Source: Bacteroidaceae bacterium (lineage in GTDB: Bacteria > Bacteroidota > Bacteroidia > Bacteroidales > Bacteroidaceae). From it: DNA of 11,990 bases. The translations under genes were made by a program, and so were the position numbers. This document shows positions 1-6,072 of the stretch, in pieces (positions within the stretch are counted from its first letter, which is position 1; every line of letters starts with the position of its first letter). The notes under the pieces were generated by a model that saw only the letters and a list, made by a program, of their open reading frames with translations, ran no database searches and was not told the DNA's origin. Location: NCBI GenBank assembly GCA_028707655.1, contig JAQWAN010000031.1, positions 1 through 11,990 on the forward strand, written 5' to 3'.

Positions 1-2
1 AC

Positions 3-257
3 TCTACATTTGCCTTGGTGTCACTTTCTACCTCTGGTCTTGCAGAGATGGAGGCAGCAACAGCACTCTACACAGATGGTAACACACTCTATTTTTCAGC
101 AACAAAACAAGAACCTGTTACGATCTATTCACCTAGTGGCTTTGTCGTAAAAAAGGTCATCACAAGAGAGGGTGTAAACAGTATAGTACTACAAAAAGGG
201 TTATACCTAGTTCAAATAGGTACAACTGTTCAAAAGATTTTTATTCGTCAAGACTAA
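3..257 (+). CDS. C-terminal part of a secreted/surface protein, T9SS sorting-domain-like (5' end outside window)
   Basis: The frame is open to the left edge, so the start is not seen; a TTG at position 15 could serve but is probably internal. The last ~65 residues look like the small beta-sandwich domain that ends many Bacteroidota secreted proteins: alternating hydrophobic strands, VTIYSPSGFVVKK, then a GLYLVQIG turn and a KIFIRQD end, similar to the 'GiYlvri...Kiii' close of type IX secretion C-terminal sorting domains. The first visible residues (STFALVSLSTSGLAEMEA) also resemble the hydrophobic core and cleavage region of a signal peptide. The gene could therefore be either the tail of a large protein or a short secreted protein of about 90 residues. 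The domain assignment rests on pattern similarity only. The gene ends 16 bases before a strong terminator. Confidence 0.55.
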   Translation, partial: STFALVSLSTSGLAEMEAATALYTDGNTLYFSATKQEPVTIYSPSGFVVKKVITREGVNSIVLQKGLYLVQIGTTVQKIFIRQD

Positions 258-273
258 GAATGCATTTTATACC

Positions 274-318
274 AAGGAGGTCTACTTAACCAACAGCGTT
301 AAGTAGACCTCTTTTTTT
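274..318 (+). terminator. Strong intrinsic terminator
   Basis: A perfect 14-base inverted repeat, GAGGTCTACTTAAC (277-290) and GTTAAGTAGACCTC (298-311), encloses a 7-base loop and is followed by seven T (312-318). The AAG before the left arm can extend the stem into the T-tract. It lies directly after the stop codon at 255-257 and should end that transcript. Confidence 0.9.
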
Positions 319-345
319 AGGATAAAACGCAATCTTTTAAAAGAA

Positions 346-1542
346 ATGTATAGCTTTACAGCACCAAAAAGTAAAGGACAAATGTTAGCAACAGAACTTA
401 AGATCAGACGCAATAAGATACGCGTACTTATGCAGCAAAAAAAGATTGACGCAGCCATTATTACCTGCAACGTAAATCTACTCTATACGTGTGGACAAAT
501 AGTAAGTGGTTACCTTTATCTATCCGTTGACGGAGCAGACCACTTGTTTATTAAACGCCCGAACAACCTAATGGGAGAATCCATCCATCCCATCCGAAAA
601 GTGGAACAGATCAAAACATTTCTAGACCAAAACAATATTCCTACACCTCAAAGCGTAATGTTAGAGGCAGAGGAACTGCCCTACACCGAATATATGCGGA
701 TTGCTGCCCTGTTTCCTACGGCAGACATCGTAAATGGTACACCACTTATCCACGAAGCACGAAGCATAAAAACGCCCATAGAGATAGGTTTGTTTCAAGA
801 AGCTGCGGCAGCTCATGTTAGAGCGTATCAACAGATTCCTAGCATCTATCATAGAGGAATGACCGATAGAGCGTTCTCTATTGAGATTGAACATTTGATG
901 CGCTTAGAGGGCTCATTAGGTATCTTCCGTATCTTTGGGCGAAGCATGGAGATTTTTATGGGTAGTGTCTTAACAGGCGATAATGCAACGCAACCCTCTC
1001 CCTATGACTTTGCATTAGGTGGACAGGGTGCAGATCCCTCTCTACCTGTGGGGTTCAACGGCAGTAAGCTAAAAGAGGGACAAACGGTGATGGTAGACAT
1101 TGGTGGTAATTTTAATGGATATATCTGCGACATGAGTCGGGTGTTCTCTATCGGGAAAATAAAAGAGGAGGCGTATGCTGCACATCAGGTTTGCTTAGCG
1201 GTGCAAGATAAGATAGCAGCTCTTGCAAAGCCAGGTGCCATCTGTCAAGAGCTCTACCACACTGCAATTGAGATGGTGAAGAAGAGTGGTTTTACAGCCT
1301 ATTTTATGGGCATGGAGCAGCAGGCCAAATTCATTGGACACGGCATAGGGCTAGAGATTAATGAGTCACCCGTTATAGCCCCACGTATCACAACAGAACT
1401 ACAACCGGGTATGGTGTTTGCCTTAGAACCCAAAATTGTGCTCCCACAAATTGGTCCAGTTGGCATTGAGAACTCCTGGGTAGTTACAAACACGGGAGTA
1501 GAGAAACTCACGCACTGCGAGGAGAGCATCTTACCTTTATAA
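346..1542 (+). CDS. M24-family metallopeptidase (Xaa-Pro aminopeptidase/creatinase-like)
   Basis: This is a cytoplasmic protein of 398 residues with the two-part layout of prolidase-like M24 enzymes: an N-terminal creatinase-type domain (about residues 15-140) and a C-terminal pita-bread catalytic domain (about 145-390). The five dinuclear-metal ligands are all visible: D251 in VMVDIGGNFNG, D262 in CDMSRVF, H332 in GHGIGLEINE, E361 in ALEPK and E375 in GIENSW. It is therefore expected to be an active metal-dependent peptidase acting on X-Pro bonds, although substrate specificity cannot be read from the sequence. The start is uncertain. ATG at 346 is the longest option, but ATG at 382 (residue 13, MLATELKIRR) better matches the N-terminus I recall for Bacteroidales relatives, and a weak -7-like TAGCTTTA lies just upstream of it at 351-358. 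No terminator is obvious after the stop. It appears to be a single-gene unit. Confidence 0.92.
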   Translation: MYSFTAPKSKGQMLATELKIRRNKIRVLMQQKKIDAAIITCNVNLLYTCGQIVSGYLYLSVDGADHLFIKRPNNLMGESIHPIRKVEQIKTFLDQNNIPTPQSVMLEAEELPYTEYMRIAALFPTADIVNGTPLIHEARSIKTPIEIGLFQEAAAAHVRAYQQIPSIYHRGMTDRAFSIEIEHLMRLEGSLGIFRIFGRSMEIFMGSVLTGDNATQPSPYDFALGGQGADPSLPVGFNGSKLKEGQTVMVDIGGNFNGYICDMSRVFSIGKIKEEAYAAHQVCLAVQDKIAALAKPGAICQELYHTAIEMVKKSGFTAYFMGMEQQAKFIGHGIGLEINESPVIAPRITTELQPGMVFALEPKIVLPQIGPVGIENSWVVTNTGVEKLTHCEESILPL

Positions 1543-1730
1543 CCCATATCCTCTCTCTTTTCTATACTCCTCCGCTTACATCGCTCTATTCTACATCTCT
1601 TTCGATGGATAGGGTTCTTTTCTATGTATTTCTAAAAGTGGTTCTAGGGAAGAGCAAATAATAGTAACAAATAGTGTAAGATATTTAACAGAACTTGATT
1701 ATCTTTGCTTGCAAATTAGGATAAATCACC
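1543..1730. other. Intergenic gap: pyrimidine-rich tract and mscS leader
   Basis: No ORF or RNA gene is recognisable here. Positions about 1549-1605 are strongly pyrimidine-rich on the + strand, with many CTCT/TCTA units. No convincing stem plus T-tract is present, so how the M24 transcript ends is unclear. The right part holds the probable promoter of the mechanosensitive channel gene. Confidence 0.5.
1700..1707 (+). promoter_or_regulatory. Bacteroidota -7 promoter element for the mscS-DUF4494-yggS unit
   Basis: TATCTTTG matches the Bacteroidota -7 consensus TAnnTTTG exactly and lies 23 bases before the ATG at 1731, giving a short leader of roughly 17 bases. The expected TTTG -33 element is poorly conserved (region about 1675-1681), so the site rests on the -7 match and its position. 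Confidence 0.55.
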
Positions 1731-3026
1731 ATGACAGAATTCAATCAATTTATACACCATCTATTAAACCTGGAGAAACTTGCTGCTGGCGAGTTTTGGA
1801 GCCTTGTTATCTCTACGGTCATTCTGGTATTAGCTGCCTTTCTATTGAACCATATTGTTCGATATGTCTTATTAAATGGCATCCATCGTTTCATAAAGAT
1901 GAGTAAAAACACGTGGGACGATACTTTACTAAACGACCAGGTCCTTGTACGCATTAGTAAATTAACTGCACCTATTCTTAACTACTATACCATCCCAATG
2001 ATGTTACCCCCAGACAATATTGGCTACGAAATTTTAGTCAAATTTAGTTTGGTCTACATTACAAGCTCATCGTTATTATTGGTCAATGGATGGCTTATTG
2101 CTACTTATAATATCTTTCAGCTGAAAGATAAATATAAAAACAGACCTTTAAAAGGGATGCTACAAACCACACAGGTCTTCCTATTCTTGATTGGAAGTAT
2201 CATTGTTATCAGCATCATTATTAGTAAATCGCCGACCTATTTACTTACCACATTGGGTGCTTCTGCTGCTATTATCATCTTGATTTTCAAGGATAGCATC
2301 ATGGGATTTGTGGCTGGTATACAACTCTCGGCCAACGATATGATTAAGGTGGGAGACTGGATTACCGTTCCCAATTATGATGCAGATGGTACGGTTCTCG
2401 AGGTATCCTTAAACACGGTGAAGGTTCAAAATTTTGATAATACCATCATTACACTCCCACCCTATGCACTAACAAGTGGTTCTTTCCGAAACTGGAAGGG
2501 GATGCTAAAGAGTGGCAATAGACGTATAAAAAGAGCGATTTATATGGATATGACTAGTATCCGGTTTTGTACGACAAACGACCTTGAGGAGTTTAAGAAA
2601 ATAGACCTTATTCGCGACTATATTGAGCAAACAGAAAAGGAGATTGGAAACCATAATAAGCAAAACAACATTGATGCATCGGTTTGGGCAAACGGACGCA
2701 GACAGACTAATGTGGGGGTTTTTAGAGCTTATCTTAAAAACTATTTACTCCACCAGCCTACTATAAATGCTACCAACCTGTGTATGGTGAGACAGCTACA
2801 ACCAACTGAAAAAGGCCTTCCTGTTGAGGTGTATGCCTTTGCTAACACAACCAACTGGGAGGAATATGAGCAGATTCAAAGTGACCTTTTTGACCATATC
2901 CTGGCAACTATTCCACAATTTGGTTTACGACTCTTTCAAACACCTACGGGGTATGATCTTTCTACACTTACAACCACTAGAATTAATACAACGGTCTCAG
3001 CAACTGAAGAGAAACAACAGAACTGA
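1731..3026 (+). CDS. MscS-family mechanosensitive ion channel, YbdG type
   Basis: This inner-membrane protein of 431 residues should open under membrane tension and release solutes on hypo-osmotic shock. Hydrophobic segments are visible at about 22-44, 100-127, 146-166 and 168-200, with a weaker one near 79-95. The last strong one is the pore-lining helix with the family pattern LGASAAIIILIFKDSIMGF, followed by the beta domain hallmark VGDWITVP (207-214). The later GNRRIKRAIYMDM stretch (262-274) and the roughly 60-residue polar insertion after it (about 285-345) are typical of the YbdG branch, which is longer than the 286-residue E. coli MscS and close to the 415 residues of YbdG. The C-terminal 25 residues are Thr/Gln-rich and probably disordered. 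It is first in a probable operon; 30 bases separate it from the DUF4494 gene with no terminator. Confidence 0.9.
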   Translation: MTEFNQFIHHLLNLEKLAAGEFWSLVISTVILVLAAFLLNHIVRYVLLNGIHRFIKMSKNTWDDTLLNDQVLVRISKLTAPILNYYTIPMMLPPDNIGYEILVKFSLVYITSSSLLLVNGWLIATYNIFQLKDKYKNRPLKGMLQTTQVFLFLIGSIIVISIIISKSPTYLLTTLGASAAIIILIFKDSIMGFVAGIQLSANDMIKVGDWITVPNYDADGTVLEVSLNTVKVQNFDNTIITLPPYALTSGSFRNWKGMLKSGNRRIKRAIYMDMTSIRFCTTNDLEEFKKIDLIRDYIEQTEKEIGNHNKQNNIDASVWANGRRQTNVGVFRAYLKNYLLHQPTINATNLCMVRQLQPTEKGLPVEVYAFANTTNWEEYEQIQSDLFDHILATIPQFGLRLFQTPTGYDLSTLTTTRINTTVSATEEKQQN

Positions 3027-3056
3027 GATAAAATATTTATATAACAATTAACGATT

Positions 3057-3533
3057 ATGATGTACAATTGGTTTGAATGCAAAATCAAATATGAGAAATT
3101 AGCTGAAAATGGCATGAATAAAAAGGTAACCGAACCTTATCTCATTGATGCCCTTAATTTCACCGAGGCAGAAGCACGTATTATAGAGGAAATTACTCCT
3201 TTTATATCTGGCGATTTTACGGTTTCGGATATAAAAAGAGCAAACTACAGTGAACTGTTCTTCTGCGAAGATGATGCAGCGGATAAATGGTACAAGTGTA
3301 AAGTTGTTTTTATCAGCTTAGATGAGAAAAAAGGAATCGAGAAACGTACAGCAACCTATATGCTGGTACAAGCGGAAGACCTAAAAGATGCACTTACTAA
3401 ACTAACCGAAGGTATGAAGGGTACAATGGCCGATTACGATGTTACGGCTATCAATGAGACAACCATCATGGATGTGTATCCCTATAGTGCTGAAAAAACA
3501 GACAAACCAGAATTTTCTGCAACAAACGAATAG
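3057..3533 (+). CDS. DUF4494 domain-containing protein
   Basis: This is a small, soluble, acidic protein of 158 residues with no signal peptide or membrane segment. I recognise it as DUF4494 from the conserved start WFECKIKYEK, the block VTEPYLIDALNFTEAEARI (24-42), DIKRANYSELFF, KWYKCKVVFISLDEK and the end TTIMDVYPY. The family has no established function that I know of. The near-complete conservation of these blocks against the Bacteroidota members I remember suggests a conserved cytoplasmic role. Two adjacent ATGs (3057 and 3060) are possible starts; the second fits the usual family N-terminus. It sits between the mechanosensitive channel and yggS, ending 7 bases before yggS, so the two are probably co-translated. 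A functional link with PLP homeostasis is inference only. Confidence 0.9.
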   Translation: MMYNWFECKIKYEKLAENGMNKKVTEPYLIDALNFTEAEARIIEEITPFISGDFTVSDIKRANYSELFFCEDDAADKWYKCKVVFISLDEKKGIEKRTATYMLVQAEDLKDALTKLTEGMKGTMADYDVTAINETTIMDVYPYSAEKTDKPEFSATNE

Positions 3534-3540
3534 ATAGATT

Positions 3541-4212
3541 ATGGAAGTTCAAGAAGCAATTCAAAAGATAACAAGTCAGTTCCCCAATGGGGTACAACTT
3601 GTTGCTGTATCAAAGTACCACCCCAAGGAGACCATCTTAGAGGCTTATGAGGCTGGTCAAAGAATATTTGGAGAAAGTAAAATACAGGAATTGTGTGCAA
3701 AAGAACAATCACTTCCTGCAGATATTCAATGGCATTTTATTGGCCACTTACAGCGTAATAAGATTAAGTATATTGTTCCCTTTATATCACTTATACACAG
3801 CATTGACAGCGTTCAATTGCTCCAAGAGGTGAATAAACAGGCGGCCAAAAAAGAACGAATTATACCCTGCTTGCTACAAGTGCATATTGCACAAGAGGAA
3901 ACCAAATATGGTTTTAGCTTAGAGGAATGTAAACAGTTTTGTATGCGCAAGGAGTGGCAAGACTTAGAAAACATTGAGATACATGGTTTGATGGGGATGG
4001 CTACTAACACAAAGAATCAACAGCAGGTGGAACAGGAATTTGAAAGCCTACATCAGCTCTTTTGTTCACTCAAAGAGAGCTGCTTCCAAGAGCATGCTTA
4101 CTTTAAAGAACTATCTATGGGGATGTCAAACGACTACCCTTTAGCCGTTGCACATGGTAGTACATTAGTACGTATTGGAACTTCCATTTTTGGGAAAAGA
4201 GCTTACACCTAA
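3541..4212 (+). CDS. yggS: YggS/PLPBP-family pyridoxal 5'-phosphate homeostasis protein
   Basis: This cytoplasmic PLP-binding protein of 223 residues has a single alanine-racemase-like TIM barrel. It carries no known catalytic activity but buffers PLP and affects amino-acid and keto-acid balance in other bacteria. Family signatures are complete: the PLP lysine K25 in VAVSKYHP, FGESKIQEL (43-51), WHFIGHLQRNK (64-74), HGLMGMA (148-154), LSMGMSNDYPLAV (191-203) and the phosphate-binding end GSTLVRIGTSIFG (206-218). Length is normal for the family (about 220-235). It is the last gene of the probable mscS-DUF4494-yggS unit and is followed by a terminator hairpin 33 bases after the stop. Confidence 0.96.
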   Translation: MEVQEAIQKITSQFPNGVQLVAVSKYHPKETILEAYEAGQRIFGESKIQELCAKEQSLPADIQWHFIGHLQRNKIKYIVPFISLIHSIDSVQLLQEVNKQAAKKERIIPCLLQVHIAQEETKYGFSLEECKQFCMRKEWQDLENIEIHGLMGMATNTKNQQQVEQEFESLHQLFCSLKESCFQEHAYFKELSMGMSNDYPLAVAHGSTLVRIGTSIFGKRAYT

Positions 4213-4244
4213 TGCCGTAGATACACGGTCATAGCACTAGATAT

Positions 4245-4290
4245 AAAACAGGAGATAATGTACACCGCTGCATTTTTTCCTGTTTTTTAT
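4245..4290 (+). terminator. Intrinsic terminator after yggS
   Basis: AAAACAGGA (4245-4253) pairs with TCCTGTTTT (4278-4286). Inside it, AATGTA (4257-4262) pairs with TGCATT (4269-4274) through one G-T wobble around the loop CACCGC, so the whole region can fold as one long stem with small internal mismatches. A T-rich tail runs to 4288. The tail abuts the -33 element of the next promoter, so there is almost no spare sequence between the two units. Confidence 0.75.
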
Positions 4291-4320
4291 TTGACAACCG
4301 ACGTGAAACCCGTATATTTG
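4290..4320 (+). promoter_or_regulatory. Bacteroidota-type promoter of the acyl-CoA ligase gene
   Basis: TTTG at 4290-4293 and TATATTTG at 4313-4320 are separated by exactly 19 bases, a full match to the Bacteroidota housekeeping sigma consensus TTTG-N19-TAnnTTTG. Transcription should start near 4325-4327, giving a leader of about 24 bases before the ATG at 4350. Confidence 0.85.
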
Positions 4321-4345
4321 CACAAAATTCAAAAGATTGTGCAAA
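4317..4345. promoter_or_regulatory. Operator-like perfect inverted repeat on the ligase promoter
   Basis: TTTGCACAA (4317-4325) and TTGTGCAAA (4337-4345) form a perfect 9-base inverted repeat with an 11-base spacer, so the arm centres are 20 bases apart (about two helical turns). The left arm includes the TTTG of the -7 element and the right arm ends four bases before the start codon. The predicted transcription start lies at the end of the left arm, so the RNA would carry mainly the right arm. This favours a DNA site for a dimeric regulator over an RNA hairpin. The regulator is not in the window. Confidence 0.55.
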
Positions 4346-4349
4346 CACG

Positions 4350-6008
4350 ATGAAACAAAGTTTTAATAAATTCATAGAAGATAGTGTCATCTCTCATTGG
4401 GACCTAGATGCTTTAACAGACTACAAAGGAGCAACGCTACAATATAAAGATGTTGCAAGAAAAATCGAGAAGCTACACATCTTCTTCGAGGAAGTTGGTC
4501 TTAAAGAGGGAGAAAAGATTGCTGTTTGTGGACGAAATAGTTCACATTGGGCCATCACTTTTTTAGCAACACTTACCTATGGTGCTGTTATTGTGCCTAT
4601 TCTGCATGAATTTAAAGCGGACAATGTGCACAATATTGTGAATCACTCTGATGCAAAACTTTTGTTTGTAGGCGACCAGGTGTGGGAAAATCTCAACGAG
4701 AATGCTATGCCACTACTCGATGGTGTGTTTTTGATGAACGATTTTTGTTTACTCTTTTCTAGAGATAAAAAACTGACCTACGCACGTGAACACTTAAATG
4801 AACTGTTTGGAAAAAAATACCCTAAAAATTTCCGTAAACTACATGTCAATTATCATAAAGATTCTCCTGAAGAATTAGCCGTGATTAATTATACCTCTGG
4901 TACCACTAGCTACTCTAAAGGAGTAATGCTACCCTACCGCTCTTTATGGTCGAATATTGAATATGGTACAAGTGGCTTACATCTTAAGGCAGGCGATAAA
5001 TTTGTCTCTATGCTACCAATGGCACATATGTATGGTCTAGCTTATGAGTTTTTATGTGAGTTTACTGTGGGTTGCCATATCTATTTCTTGACACGTATGC
5101 CTAGCCCAAAAATCATCTTCCAAGCTTTCTCAGAGATAAAGCCTAACTTAGTGATTGCTGTTCCGTTGATTATTGAAAAAATTATCAAAAAGAATATCCT
5201 TCCTAAGTTACAAACACCTACAATGAAATTTTTATTAAAACTACCTATTATTAACGATAAAATAAAAGCATCTGTGCGAGAAAAGATGATGAATGCTTTT
5301 GGTGGTAATTTTGATCAGGTACTTATTGGAGGAGCTAGTTTTAATCACGAAGTAGAGAAATTTCTGAAATCTATCAACTTCCCTTATGCCATTGGATATG
5401 GTATGACGGAGTGTGGTCCCATTATATGCTACGAGTATTGGTCCGATTTTAAGATGGGCTCCTGCGGTAAAGCAGCTAGACGAATGGAAGTAAAAATAGA
5501 ATCGCCCGACCCAGAAAAGGTGGTTGGAGAGATTCTCTGTAAAGGAGCAAATGTAATGCTTGGTTACTATAAGAATGAAGAGGCTACAAATGAGGTCTTC
5601 GATAAAGAGGGCTGGTTACATACAGGCGACCTCGGTCTTATGGACAAAGAGGGAAATGTCTTTATTAAAGGTAGAAGCAAAAACTTACTTCTAAGTTCTG
5701 CTGGACAGAATATCTATCCAGAGGAGGTAGAAGAAAAGCTGAATAATATGCCTTATGTCTCGGAATCTATTGTGGTACAACAAAATGAAAGATTAGTGGG
5801 ACTTGTTTATCCCGATTCTGACGATGCTTTTGCACATGGATTGAATAATAGAGATGTAGAAACCATAATGGAAGAAAACAGAGTGTTGCTTAACCAAGAG
5901 CTACCTGCTTATTCCAAGGTGTCTAAGATAAAAATCTATCCAGAAGAATTTGAAAAGACCCCTAAAAAAAGTATTAAACGATACCTTTATATGGAAGCTA
6001 AAGGATAA
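4350..6008 (+). CDS. AMP-forming acyl-CoA ligase (long-chain fatty acid-CoA ligase-like)
   Basis: This adenylate-forming enzyme of 552 residues probably activates a fatty acid to acyl-AMP and then a thioester with CoA (or a carrier protein). The ANL core motifs are intact: the phosphate loop YTSGTTSYSKGV (181-192), PMAHMYGL (223-230), YGMTECGP (350-357), the ribose-binding HTGD (424-427), the hinge region GRSKNLLLSSAGQNIYPEEV (441-460), and the C-terminal catalytic lysine, probably K540, in TPKKSIKRYL. There is no signal peptide or obvious membrane helix, so it should be cytoplasmic or peripheral on the inner membrane. The protein is very close to the widespread Bacteroidales 'AMP-binding protein' I remember. 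Chain length and acceptor cannot be read from the sequence. It is the first gene of a probable two-gene unit with tamB, and its promoter carries a palindrome. Confidence 0.92.
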   Translation: MKQSFNKFIEDSVISHWDLDALTDYKGATLQYKDVARKIEKLHIFFEEVGLKEGEKIAVCGRNSSHWAITFLATLTYGAVIVPILHEFKADNVHNIVNHSDAKLLFVGDQVWENLNENAMPLLDGVFLMNDFCLLFSRDKKLTYAREHLNELFGKKYPKNFRKLHVNYHKDSPEELAVINYTSGTTSYSKGVMLPYRSLWSNIEYGTSGLHLKAGDKFVSMLPMAHMYGLAYEFLCEFTVGCHIYFLTRMPSPKIIFQAFSEIKPNLVIAVPLIIEKIIKKNILPKLQTPTMKFLLKLPIINDKIKASVREKMMNAFGGNFDQVLIGGASFNHEVEKFLKSINFPYAIGYGMTECGPIICYEYWSDFKMGSCGKAARRMEVKIESPDPEKVVGEILCKGANVMLGYYKNEEATNEVFDKEGWLHTGDLGLMDKEGNVFIKGRSKNLLLSSAGQNIYPEEVEEKLNNMPYVSESIVVQQNERLVGLVYPDSDDAFAHGLNNRDVETIMEENRVLLNQELPAYSKVSKIKIYPEEFEKTPKKSIKRYLYMEAKG

Positions 6009-6012
6009 ATAA

Positions 6013-6072
6013 CGAAGACCTATCAAAACTGCCCGAATATTACTAACATGGACTTTTTGCATCATCACTGGT
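6013..6072 (+). other. Likely N-terminal extension of the TamB coding region lacking a standard start codon
   Basis: In the tamB frame these 20 codons read as a basic stretch followed by hydrophobic residues (RRPIKTARILLTWTFCIITG), exactly what a TamB membrane anchor needs; starting at 6073 leaves only about nine hydrophobic residues. The nearest codon that would give a good anchor start is ATC at 6022-6024, one base away from ATG. Possible explanations are rare non-AUG initiation, a strain variant or a sequence error. Confidence 0.5.

Noticed and set aside
274..281. AAGGAGGT, a perfect Shine-Dalgarno-like sequence
   Set aside because: It lies in the left arm of the terminator hairpin and no start codon follows within a usable distance; Bacteroidota genes here do not use such sites.
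661..894. Minus-strand open frame inside the M24 peptidase gene
   Set aside because: It overlaps a gene with all metal ligands intact and has no family features.
1709..1906. Plus-strand open frame overlapping the start of mscS in another frame
   Set aside because: The mscS frame encodes clear membrane helices and family motifs; the overlapping product has none.
4317..4345. The inverted repeat read as an RNA hairpin or riboswitch blocking the ligase start
   Set aside because: The predicted transcription start lies at the end of the left arm, so the RNA would lack most of it; the leader is also far too short for a riboswitch.
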